A DNA stretch of 64,000 bases from Nocardia colli (lineage in GTDB: Bacteria > Actinomycetota > Actinomycetes > Mycobacteriales > Mycobacteriaceae): positions 124,001-188,000 of the forward strand of contig NZ_VXLC01000010.1 in NCBI RefSeq assembly GCF_008704205.1, read 5' to 3'. Under the pieces are notes generated by a model that did not search any database, was not told the DNA's origin, and saw only the letters and a list, made by a program, of their open reading frames with translations. The first letter of the stretch is position 1. Every line of letters starts with the position of its first letter. Positions 1 through 8,545 of the stretch are shown in pieces. Made by a program: the position numbers and the translations under genes.

Positions 1-1109
1 ACGATCTCCAAAGTGCCCTCGCCGGTTTCGATTTCGAGTTCGATGCGGCGGCTGGACCCGTCCGGATCCGCGGCCGCGGCCATCGCCCGTGCGCTGTGCA
101 CGGCATCGCTGGCCACGGCGAGCAGATCGACCTGACCCTGCTCCAATGGGCGCTGTGCGTCCAGCCTGGCCAGCATCAGCAGGTCCTCGACCAGAATGCC
201 CATCCGTTGCGATTCGCGTTCGATGCGGTCCATGAAGAGGTCGGGATCGGTGGTCGCGCCCTGGCGGTAGAGCTCGGCGAAACCGCGAATAGTGGTGAGC
301 GGCGTGCGCAATTCGTGGCTGGCGTCGGCGACGAACTGGCGCATCTTCGCCTCCGACCGCTTGGCCGCCGCCTCCGAGGCCTCGGTCTTGGCGAACGCCT
401 GCTGGATCTGGGTGAGCATGCCGTTGAGCGATCTGGACAGCCGGTCGACCTCGGTGTTGCTGCCGCGCACCGGAACTCGCCGATACAGGTCGCCGCGGGC
501 GATGGCGGCGGCGGTGTTCTCCACCCGCAGCAGCGGGCGCAGACTGCGCCGGATCACGAAGTAGGCGGCGAAAGCCAGCGCGGTCAGCACGATCAGCCCG
601 ACCACCAGTTCCAGCATCACCAGGCGTTGCACGATCTCGAAGTTCTGATTGAGCGGCAGCGCGACCGTGGTGGTGCCGTCCGGCACCCGGACGGTCAGGG
701 TCCGCCACTCGATCGGGCCGCCGCCGACCGAGCGCACGGTCATCGGGCCGATCTGCGGCGAATCCGGAAGGGCCGGTTCGGCATCGAGGCCGAACGCCTT
801 GATCACGTAGACCCGTCCGTCGTCCTGCACCGACCGGACGTAGAACTGGCTGGTGTGCCGCGGATCGCCGGGCAGGCTGGGCGGCGGGGGCACCCGGCGG
901 CGCGACCATTCGATCGCGCCGTTGCGCAGCTGCTGATCGGTGCGATCGGTCAGCGAGCGTTCCAGGCCGGAGGTGACCACCATGCCGGAGATCAGCAGCC
1001 CGAGTCCGGCCGTGGCGACCAGGATCAGCATCAGGGTCACCCGCAGCGGGATCGCCGACAGCACACCGGAGGTCTTGGCGCGCAGCGCCGCGATCCGGCC
1101 CCGGGTCAT
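1..1109 (-). CDS. phoR: PhoR-type sensor histidine kinase (C-terminus beyond window edge)
   Basis: Membrane sensor kinase that phosphorylates the PhoP regulator encoded just upstream. About 369 codons are visible: a short cytoplasmic N-terminus, a first membrane helix (about residues 23-46), an extracytoplasmic sensor of some 115 residues, a second helix (about 163-186), a HAMP linker, then the dimerisation/phosphoacceptor box FVADASHELRTPL with the histidine near residue 265. The ATP-binding domain is mostly outside the window. The ATG at 1109 overlaps the phoP stop in an ATGA, so the two are translationally coupled. In mycobacteria PhoPR controls acid response, envelope lipids and secretion; that role is carried over by homology and position, not seen here. 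Confidence 0.9.
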   Translation of the reverse strand, partial: MTRGRIAALRAKTSGVLSAIPLRVTLMLILVATAGLGLLISGMVVTSGLERSLTDRTDQQLRNGAIEWSRRRVPPPPSLPGDPRHTSQFYVRSVQDDGRVYVIKAFGLDAEPALPDSPQIGPMTVRSVGGGPIEWRTLTVRVPDGTTTVALPLNQNFEIVQRLVMLELVVGLIVLTALAFAAYFVIRRSLRPLLRVENTAAAIARGDLYRRVPVRGSNTEVDRLSRSLNGMLTQIQQAFAKTEASEAAAKRSEAKMRQFVADASHELRTPLTTIRGFAELYRQGATTDPDLFMDRIERESQRMGILVEDLLMLARLDAQRPLEQGQVDLLAVASDAVHSARAMAAAADPDGSSRRIELEIETGEGTLEI

Positions 1110-1843
1110 TTCCCAGCCGACCGGCTGCGACTCGGCGCGCGCATCACATAGCCGACCCCGCGCAGCGTGTGAATGAGCCGCTCGTCGCCGGTGTCGACCT
1201 TCTTCCGCAGGTACGACACATAGGTCTCGACCACGCCGACCTCGCCGCCGAAGTCGTAGCGCCACACGTGATCGAGGATGCGCGGCTTGCTCAGCACCGT
1301 GCCCGCGTTGACCATGAAGTAGCGCAGCAGGGTGAACTCGGTGGGGGAGAGCGCGACCGGCTCGCCCGCCTTCCACACCTCGTGCGTGTCGTCGTCGAGT
1401 TCGATGTCCTCGAACCGCAGCCGGGAACTCTCCCGCTGCGGCGCGGCGTGACCCGCGCGGCGCAGAATCACCCGCAGCCGGGCCACCACTTCTTCGAGGC
1501 TGAACGGCTTGGTCACGTAGTCGTCGGCGCCGAGGGTGAGGCCGGTGATCTTGTCCTGCACCTCGTCGCGCGCGGTCAGGAACAGCACGGGAGAGTCGAT
1601 GCCGTCGGCGCGGAGCCGGCGCAGCAGGCCGAAGCCGTCCATGCCGGGCATCATCACGTCGACGATCAGCGCCTGCGGCCGGAAACTGCGCGCCTTGTCC
1701 AGCGCCTGCGCCCCGTCGACCGCCGTGTCCACCGCGAAACCCTGGTAGCGCAGGCTCACCGCGAGCAGCTCCACGATCATCGGCTCGTCGTCGACCACCA
1801 GCACCCGCGCCTCGGGTGCCTGCTCCGCAGGCGCACCACTCAT
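1106..1843 (-). CDS. phoP: PhoP-type OmpR-family response regulator
   Basis: DNA-binding response regulator, 245 aa from the ATG at 1843. The receiver domain begins ARVLVVDDE and carries the phosphoacceptor aspartate in VDVMMPGMDG (about residue 62) and the switch lysine in VTKPFSLEEV. The C-terminal winged helix contains LSPTEFTLLRYF and ends with HTLRGVGYVMR. The sequence follows M. tuberculosis PhoP closely as I remember it. The reading frame stays open upstream to a TTG at 1885, but the ATG at 1843 gives the length usual for the family; the ribosome site is weak for both. It is transcribed with phoR and lies 66 bp after otsA on the same strand. Confidence 0.93.
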   Translation of the reverse strand: MSGAPAEQAPEARVLVVDDEPMIVELLAVSLRYQGFAVDTAVDGAQALDKARSFRPQALIVDVMMPGMDGFGLLRRLRADGIDSPVLFLTARDEVQDKITGLTLGADDYVTKPFSLEEVVARLRVILRRAGHAAPQRESSRLRFEDIELDDDTHEVWKAGEPVALSPTEFTLLRYFMVNAGTVLSKPRILDHVWRYDFGGEVGVVETYVSYLRKKVDTGDERLIHTLRGVGYVMRAPSRSRSAGK

Positions 1844-1909
1844 GGGTTCATAGTCCGTTATCCGCCTGCGAACTTGCTGGACCAAACCTGGGTGATTCCT
1901 GTGAACGGT

Positions 1910-3475
<1,566 letters not shown>

Positions 3476-3555
3476 TCACGCATCCTTTGCGCGTCGCTGG
3501 GTCCCCTGGGAAATCGGGTGTAGTCGACGTCGCCGTTGGCGTCGAAGGGCGGGGC

Positions 3556-3726
3556 TTACTCTGCCCGGGCGCTCGGTGCGATGCCGAGCATCGACAACAG
3601 CATCCGGCACTCGTCGGCGTCCTCGGCGTAGGCCGCGACAACGCGCTGGGCCTGACGTGCGGTTTCGTCGGCCAGTGGTTCCAGATCGTCGTCCGCGATG
3701 TCGTTCGCGCTGCCCTTCGCGGCCAT
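3556..3726 (-). CDS. Small acidic protein upstream of otsA
   Basis: A 56-residue soluble protein starting MAAKGSANDIADDD. The ATG at 3726 is chosen because a full GGAGGA lies 7 nt upstream; the frame extends a little further without such support. It has no membrane segment and no motif I can name; the second half looks helical (ETARQAQRVVAAYAED, then MLLSMLGIAP). It is 80 bp upstream of otsA on the same strand. M. tuberculosis also carries a small uncharacterised gene next to otsA (Rv3489), so this is probably the same conserved partner. Function unknown. Confidence 0.75.
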   Translation of the reverse strand: MAAKGSANDIADDDLEPLADETARQAQRVVAAYAEDADECRMLLSMLGIAPSARAE

Positions 3727-3891
3727 CTTCAAGTCCTCCCGGTTCACTACGCTCGTACGTGCGAATAGTCAATGGTATCTGGCGTCGCCGAGCGCGGGTG
3801 GCACCCGCGTCAGACCGGCCCCCGGCCGGTGTGCCGACTCCCTCCCGCCCTATACCGTGGGACGGAGCATCAACTCCACGAAAGGGTCGAT

Positions 3892-4725
3892 ATGCCGCTG
3901 GCCACGGTGAACGGAATTTCCCTCAACTACCAGGTCAAAGGTGACCGCGCGCGGGGTACCGATGTCAAGGGTTCGGGGCCGCTTGTGGTCATGATCATGG
4001 GCACCGGCAGCCCGGGGCGGGTCTGGGAACTGCATCAGGTGCCCGCGCTGGTCGCGGCCGGTTACCGGGTGTGCACGTTCGACAACCGCGGGATCGCGCC
4101 GTCGTTCGAGGCCGCGACCGGGATGACCATCGACCAGCTGGCCGCCGACACCGCCGCGCTGATCGAGTTCCTGGACGAGGGTCCGGCGCTGGTCGTCGGC
4201 ACCTCGATGGGGGCGCGGGTCGCGCAGGAGCTGGCGCTGGCCCGGCCCGAGCTGGTGCGCAAGGCGGTCTTCATGGCCGGGCACGGACGCCTCGACCAGT
4301 TCCAGAAGACGCTCTCGCTCGGCGAGCACGAACTCGACGCCAGCGGGGTGAAGCTGCCGGAGAAGTACGAGGCGGCGGTGACCGCGGTGATGAACCTCTC
4401 GCCGGCGACGCTGGCCGACCCGAACTCGGCGCGCGACTGGCTCGATCTGTTCGAATTCACCGGCGGCCCGGTCACTCCGGGCATCCGGGCGCAGCGTCGG
4501 ATGGATCACGATTTCGACCGGGTGCAGGCCTACCGGGCGATCACCGTGCCGTGCCTGGCCGTCGGATTCGCCGATGACCGGATGATCCCGCCCTATCTGT
4601 CCAGGGAAGTCGCCGAGGTCATCCCCGGTGCGCGCTATCAGGAAGTGCCGGACGCCGGTCACTTCGGCTACCTCGAGCGCCCTGAGACAGTGAACAAGAT
4701 TCTGCTCGACTTTTTCGCGAGCTGA
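3892..4725 (+). CDS. Alpha/beta hydrolase fold protein
   Basis: Soluble hydrolase of 277 aa. The order of motifs is that of the alpha/beta hydrolase family: strand and oxyanion region VVMIMGTGSPGR, CTFDNRGIAPS, the nucleophile elbow VVGTSMGARVA (serine in GTSMG), the acid around VGFADDRMIPP, and the catalytic histidine in DAGHFGYLERPE. The start is the ATG at 3892 preceded by AAAGGG; an open frame from 3772 lacks conservation-like content. It is divergent from the otsA cluster. Substrate cannot be told from sequence; esterase, haloperoxidase-like or lactonase activities are all known in this fold. Confidence 0.88.
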   Translation: MPLATVNGISLNYQVKGDRARGTDVKGSGPLVVMIMGTGSPGRVWELHQVPALVAAGYRVCTFDNRGIAPSFEAATGMTIDQLAADTAALIEFLDEGPALVVGTSMGARVAQELALARPELVRKAVFMAGHGRLDQFQKTLSLGEHELDASGVKLPEKYEAAVTAVMNLSPATLADPNSARDWLDLFEFTGGPVTPGIRAQRRMDHDFDRVQAYRAITVPCLAVGFADDRMIPPYLSREVAEVIPGARYQEVPDAGHFGYLERPETVNKILLDFFAS

Positions 4726-4897
4726 GATTCCCCGGCCAGAGGTAACCGCCCAGGCGTAACGTCTCCCTTGCTAGGGTCGAAACAACGCTCGGGACTCCAA
4801 CGGCGCGCAAGTCCGTTGAACCCTCGGTTCGTCGGACCCGGCGCCGAAGGATCCACGAGCGATCCCGTACATAGCGCCAGTATCCAGTGAGGTGAAA

Positions 4898-5140
4898 TTG
4901 AGCACCAACCCCTTCGATGACGAAGACGGCCGCTTCTTCGTCCTGGTCAACGACGAAGAACAGCACTCCCTGTGGCCTGCTTTTGCCGAGGTCCCGGCCG
5001 GATGGCGCGTCGTGTTCGGCGAGGACAGCCGCGCTGCCTGCGTCGAGTACGTCGAGAAGAACTGGACCGATATGCGTCCGAAGAGCCTGCGCGACGCGAT
5101 GGCCGCCGACGACGCGGCCCGTCAGGGCGCCCAGTCCTGA
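4898..5140 (+). CDS. MbtH-like protein (NRPS adenylation-domain partner)
   Basis: Small protein of 80 aa that in characterised systems binds and activates adenylation domains of non-ribosomal peptide synthetases. It has the family signature nearly end to end: NPFDDEDGRFFVLVNDEEQH, SLWPAFAEVPAGW, then YVEKNWTDMRPKSLRDAM with the invariant tryptophans. The start is set by the ribosome site: GAGG at 4889-4892 lies 5 nt before a TTG at 4898, giving the usual MSTNPFDD beginning, whereas the in-frame GTG at 4892 overlaps the GAGG. No peptide synthetase is in the window, so it must act on enzymes encoded elsewhere. Confidence 0.93.
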   Translation: MSTNPFDDEDGRFFVLVNDEEQHSLWPAFAEVPAGWRVVFGEDSRAACVEYVEKNWTDMRPKSLRDAMAADDAARQGAQS

Positions 5141-5250
5141 TCCCGCGGTAGCTGAATACTGCGCCGGGACACTGTGCCGACTGCGTGATGCCGTAAACCC
5201 GGTGTCACGCAGTCGGCATGCCCGGCTATGATGGCAACCGCTTTCCACCC

Positions 5251-5322
5251 GCCTCCTTAGCTCAGTGGTAGAGCACCGCTCTTGTAAAGCGAAGGTCGTC
5301 AGTTCAATCCTGACAGGGGGCT
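5251..5322 (+). tRNA. tRNA-Thr (anticodon UGU)
   Basis: A complete cloverleaf: acceptor GCCTCCT pairs with AGGGGGC, D arm around AGCTCAGTGGTAGAGC, anticodon loop CTTGTAA giving UGU, and T arm GTCAGTTCAATCCTGAC. The 3' CCA is not encoded. A strong hairpin follows directly. Confidence 0.97.
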
Positions 5323-5329
5323 CAACCAT

Positions 5330-5364
5330 CCGTGACCTGCTGTCGCAGCAGGTCACGGATTTTC
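5330..5364 (+). terminator. Terminator after tRNA-Thr
   Basis: Perfect 13-bp inverted repeat (5330-5342 with 5346-5358) closed by a TCG loop and followed by ATTTTCG. Its right arm contains the 15-bp sequence that recurs at 7758-7772. Confidence 0.85.
5345..5359 (+). repeat. 15-bp direct repeat, left copy
   Basis: GCAGCAGGTCACGGA occurs here in the tRNA-Thr terminator and again, same orientation, at 7758-7772. The two copies bracket the ctaA-like gene and the two-gene unit after it. An attachment-site or recombination origin is possible but no integrase is present. Confidence 0.6.
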
Positions 5365-5366
5365 GT

Positions 5367-6323
5367 TCAGGTGGAGCACGTCGCTCGAACGTGCGGAGCG
5401 GTTTCCAGGAACACCCGGATTGCCCCGATGAACACCAATGCAGCGACCAACATGTGAACGACGACAAGGGTATTCGGCAGCCCGGTCGCCGATTGGGTGA
5501 TTCCCACACCCACCTGCGCCGTTAGCGCCAGTAGAACCCAAGTGGTGCGGCGGCGTAGGTCGGTGCCTGGAGCACTCGACCTCCATATGCTCGCTGCCGT
5601 GATGGTGACGGTGCCGGCAAGCACGGCATGGATCCAGGTCGCTGTGGCCCAGTCGAACGGCATGCGCTGCACGTCGCTCGAATCACCGGCGTGGGGGCCC
5701 GCCCCGGTTACTGCTGTTCCAACGATCATCAGTGCGGTGGTGGTAGCCAGTAGTACCCAGGCCAGTTGCCGTTGCATTGTTGCGCTGGTATCGATCGGCC
5801 GAACGGTGTCATGATCGGGTCGGCTGACGATGTCCCAGGTCACCGCTGCCGCAGCGAGTAGCAGGGTGGCGGCCAGAAAGTGCCCAGCGACCACAAATGG
5901 GTTCAAGCGTGCCCACACGGTCAGTCCGCCGATCACAGCGTTGAGCACGATAACCCAGAACTGCGCCCACGCCCACCGGGTGACCTGTGGCCGGGGTTCT
6001 CGCTGAAAACGTGCGACGACGATCACTGCTCCGACCACTACGCAAATAACGCTGGTGAGCAGTCGGTTGACGAATTCGATGATGGCGTGCAGACCCATCT
6101 CGGGAGTCGGAGACAGTGCACCATTCGCGCATGTGGGCCAGTCCGGGCAGCCGAGGCCGGAACCAGACACGCGCACGACTCCGCCACCGACGATGATCGC
6201 GATACTCGCCACCACAGCGGAAGCGGCCGCTGCACGAAGCGCCCCTTGTCCGAAGCTGATCTTTCCGTCGAGGTAAGAGAAGGGGGGTTTCAGCAGTTGC
6301 CGTCGCGATCCGGTCGTCACCAT
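5367..6323 (-). CDS. ctaA: Haem A synthase, CtaA/Cox15 family
   Basis: Integral membrane enzyme that oxidises the methyl group of haem O to make haem A for cytochrome oxidase. The 318-aa protein has about eight membrane helices and the four haem-ligand histidine regions of the family: IIEFVNRLLT preceded by H, VVAGHFLAAT, WIHAVLAGT and VVVHMLVAAL, plus the paired-cysteine loop RVSGSGLGCPDWPTC. The ATG at 6323 has GAGGGGGC upstream; earlier ATGs add residues without support. It lies alone beside a tRNA gene, away from the other cytochrome oxidase genes, in DNA with lower GC than its surroundings, so it may be a second, acquired copy; that cannot be checked within the window. Confidence 0.88.
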   Translation of the reverse strand: MVTTGSRRQLLKPPFSYLDGKISFGQGALRAAAASAVVASIAIIVGGGVVRVSGSGLGCPDWPTCANGALSPTPEMGLHAIIEFVNRLLTSVICVVVGAVIVVARFQREPRPQVTRWAWAQFWVIVLNAVIGGLTVWARLNPFVVAGHFLAATLLLAAAAVTWDIVSRPDHDTVRPIDTSATMQRQLAWVLLATTTALMIVGTAVTGAGPHAGDSSDVQRMPFDWATATWIHAVLAGTVTITAASIWRSSAPGTDLRRRTTWVLLALTAQVGVGITQSATGLPNTLVVVHMLVAALVFIGAIRVFLETAPHVRATCST

Positions 6324-6626
6324 CTTGGAGCCCCCTCGGCCTTCGTCTCGGATCACCGGGACGCTCATCGACCCGAACATCTTGTCACGCTGTCGAGTAC
6401 GAGGCTATCGGTCGACCGCTGACAACTCGGCCCGGTGATGGCGACGGGTCGAGGCGGTCTCGTCGCGCAGGCCGCCCCCGTTGCGAAGAGCCGCAAAGAA
6501 ATTCGTCGAACTCCGATGGAACCGATCTGCGATGGTTGCCGTCTAACCCTATGTATCCAAACTGCGGGGGGAGTGAAGACGTTGTGGTCCAAGGGATTCC
6601 CCGCCTTTTCTTACGGAGGGGTTCTC
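6324..6626. other. Non-coding stretch between ctaA-like gene and secreted-protein gene
   Basis: About 300 bp with no convincing gene. A G-rich stretch followed by an in-frame GTG (6573) and TTG (6582) could extend the downstream secreted protein by 15-18 residues, but the site at 6616-6622 is better. The interval must contain promoters for two divergent genes; I could not assign -10 and -35 boxes with confidence. Confidence 0.4.
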
Positions 6627-7145
6627 ATGTTGTTCACTGATGAAGGTGCCGCGGTTCGCGGTTCCGGTGCTCACCGATCTACGTCCCAGACCGGCATCGA
6701 CGCAGCCTTACCGAGACCTGCGGGAAGTGGAGTCTCAGGCTCGAGTTTCGCCCGGATATTCGTTCTCGCCATAGCGGCAGGCTTGGCGGTGCTGGGATCA
6801 CTTCTTCTGGCTCCGACTGCATCGGCCGGTCCGGAGTACTCCGAGACCGGGCCAGCGGGCTCGATCTACATCACGCTGCGACCGTTCGACGAAGGTCGGA
6901 TTGCTCTGACCTATGACATCGTCAACACGCAGGGTGCCACAGGAATGGAGGTTACCCTGTCTCCGGTCGGGTTGAACTCTGCTTCGTCGTCATCGACCTT
7001 CGGCGGCGGCCGGGCCTCGAAGACCGTCATATACCCATACACGGCAGGAGACCAGGTGAACGTGGGCGTGCATGTCAAGTTCTTGACTCCTCATGGGATC
7101 CAAGACAATTCGGCCCATCCGTTCGTTGTAAGCTACCCAAGATGA
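6627..7145 (+). CDS. Predicted secreted protein, unknown family
   Basis: A 172-aa protein with an unusually long hydrophilic lead of about 45 residues, then a hydrophobic segment (FARIFVLAIAAGLAVLGSLL) and a signal-peptidase-like end PTASAG, leaving a mature part of about 100 residues rich in beta-type sequence (GSIYITLRPF, MEVTLSPVGL, VNVGVHVKFL). The start is the ATG at 6627 with GGAGGGG 5 nt upstream. Its stop overlaps the next start (ATGA at 7142), so the two proteins are probably made in fixed ratio. I recognise no domain. Codon use is less GC-biased than in neighbouring core genes. Confidence 0.7.
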   Translation: MLFTDEGAAVRGSGAHRSTSQTGIDAALPRPAGSGVSGSSFARIFVLAIAAGLAVLGSLLLAPTASAGPEYSETGPAGSIYITLRPFDEGRIALTYDIVNTQGATGMEVTLSPVGLNSASSSSTFGGGRASKTVIYPYTAGDQVNVGVHVKFLTPHGIQDNSAHPFVVSYPR

Positions 7146-7582
7146 CGAACACGGCGATTCCAGTACTGGTGGGCCAGCTGACGACCGGCCGAACCGGAGA
7201 GGTCTCCTGGGCGCTGTGGCCAGTGGAGGTCTATTCCACCGGTTGCCTGCTGCGTATCCGCCTGATTCCTGACGGTCAAAGGCCGGAATATCAGGATTCG
7301 GACTCGAAGGCACTATTTGCCACGATCCAGCTATTGGATGGGCACGAACGCGAGTTGATCTCGGTCGAGTCCGGACATGGCAAAGTCCAGCTCAGTTCTG
7401 GTCGGCTGCCGACGCGGGGGGGCGACCCGCAGACCAGTGAGCCGTGGGAGTACGTGTGGACCCTCGAGTACTGGTGGCCGCAGGAACGATGGGACGACAA
7501 GCTGACGCTGACGTGGCCCACCTACGACCTCCACCTCGCCCTGCCAGTCGACATTGGTGAGCTGATCAACGACAAGCCGTGA
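7142..7582 (+). CDS. Hypothetical protein coupled to the secreted protein gene
   Basis: A 146-aa soluble protein with no signal peptide, beginning MTNTAIPVLVGQL. It is rich in tryptophan, tyrosine and acidic residues (WEYVWTLEYWWPQERWDD) and looks mostly beta-sheet. Start and previous stop overlap by four bases, indicating translational coupling. No family recognised. Paired with an exported protein, it could be a cytoplasmic partner or immunity-like protein, but nothing in the sequence proves this. Confidence 0.65.
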   Translation: MTNTAIPVLVGQLTTGRTGEVSWALWPVEVYSTGCLLRIRLIPDGQRPEYQDSDSKALFATIQLLDGHERELISVESGHGKVQLSSGRLPTRGGDPQTSEPWEYVWTLEYWWPQERWDDKLTLTWPTYDLHLALPVDIGELINDKP

Positions 7583-7621
7583 GCTAACGGAATCGATAGA
7601 TATCCACTGTTCGCTGAAATT

Positions 7622-7649
7622 GGCGGGTACCTGACCGGGGGTACCCGCC
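7622..7649 (+). terminator. Terminator-like hairpin
   Basis: Inverted repeat GGCGGGTACC / GGTACCCGCC with an 8-nt loop, 40 bp after the stop of the two-gene unit. No T-run follows, as is common in this group. Confidence 0.6.
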
Positions 7650-7757
7650 ACTTCGTGACAACGATGCTGTCGAGTTCCGCCGCCAAGCGGTCCTGGAGAT
7701 TGAACACCATTAACTTTCGATTTGTGTTCGGCGGCGAGCTGCTGACTCGGGGTTGAA

Positions 7758-7772
7758 GCAGCAGGTCACGGA
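7758..7772 (+). repeat. 15-bp direct repeat, right copy
   Basis: Second copy of the sequence found at 5345-5359 in the tRNA-Thr terminator, 2.4 kb away in the same orientation and with no further flanking identity. Confidence 0.6.
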
Positions 7773-7805
7773 CTCTTGCTTTGGTGGGGCGCTTGCTCAA
7801 ATCGG

Positions 7806-8396
7806 TTACGGTTGCGCCGGCCGGACTTCGCTTGCCTTGCGGTACTTTCCGTGCTGGCCCTCGCCGATCAGCCAGGTGACCGGCATGCCCGGTGTGATGC
7901 GTTGGTCGTCGCCCCGGAATTCCCAGCGGGAGAACCACACGTCATCGCCGGAGTCACTGGCGATCAGACCGTCATAGCTGTGGGGGAGCCACCATCGGAT
8001 CACGCCGTCGAGACTCGGATCGGGATCCTTTGCGGTCACGATCTGCCCGTACGGTATCGAGCTGCTCTGCCCCTGCCAGCCATCCTGGGTGGGGAGTAAT
8101 GGTTGGTCCCCACCCGCAGGGTCGGCGGGCCAGATCTTTCCGCTGCGGGCCAGGACATCGTCGTGAATGCGCCGAGCCAGTCCGCACGCCACACCGCTCG
8201 GGGTGGACTCGCTTGGGGTACAGCCGATAAGGACATTCAAGGCTGGGACAGTGCATTCGATCCACCACCCGGGTGAAGACGGTTGCCGGCGAAGGTGCTC
8301 AGGGATCGTTTCGTCGATGTGGACCTCGAAGCCGAGAGCCGACTCGATGTCGGCTGCCAGCAACTCGGCGCCTCGTCTCGATGTTTCTCGATCCAT
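7806..8396 (-). CDS. Protein with C-terminal cold-shock-like domain
   Basis: A 196-aa protein in two parts. Residues 1 to about 100 form an unrecognised domain with a conserved-looking stretch RRIHDDVLARSGKIWP. Residues about 121-193 match the cold-shock domain layout: GVIRWW in place of GTVKWF, YDGLIASDSGDD in place of the GFGFI loop, VWFSRWEF in place of VFVHYS, then RITPGMPVTWLI. The RNA-binding aromatic patches are therefore partly degenerate. It is a single gene, convergent with the 7142 gene. I infer nucleic-acid binding with low certainty. Position in the low-GC block suggests accessory DNA. Confidence 0.6.
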   Translation of the reverse strand: MDRETSRRGAELLAADIESALGFEVHIDETIPEHLRRQPSSPGWWIECTVPALNVLIGCTPSESTPSGVACGLARRIHDDVLARSGKIWPADPAGGDQPLLPTQDGWQGQSSSIPYGQIVTAKDPDPSLDGVIRWWLPHSYDGLIASDSGDDVWFSRWEFRGDDQRITPGMPVTWLIGEGQHGKYRKASEVRPAQP

Positions 8397-8545
8397 GTAG
8401 TGATCATCCTGAATGGACGTATCCGATGCAGTGATTCGCTGTGCGTCTGCGTGCAGGTGCGGTTGTTAAGGCGGCTGACCGGTCCTCGTTAAGGGGGCGC
8501 TTCTACTGTCGCGGCACAGAGTTCGCGAGTAGGGGAGGTTCGGTG

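Noticed and set aside
7522..7938. Minus-strand open frame spanning the 7.6-7.9 kb gap
   Set aside because: Overlaps two better genes antisense or in another frame and has no coding bias.
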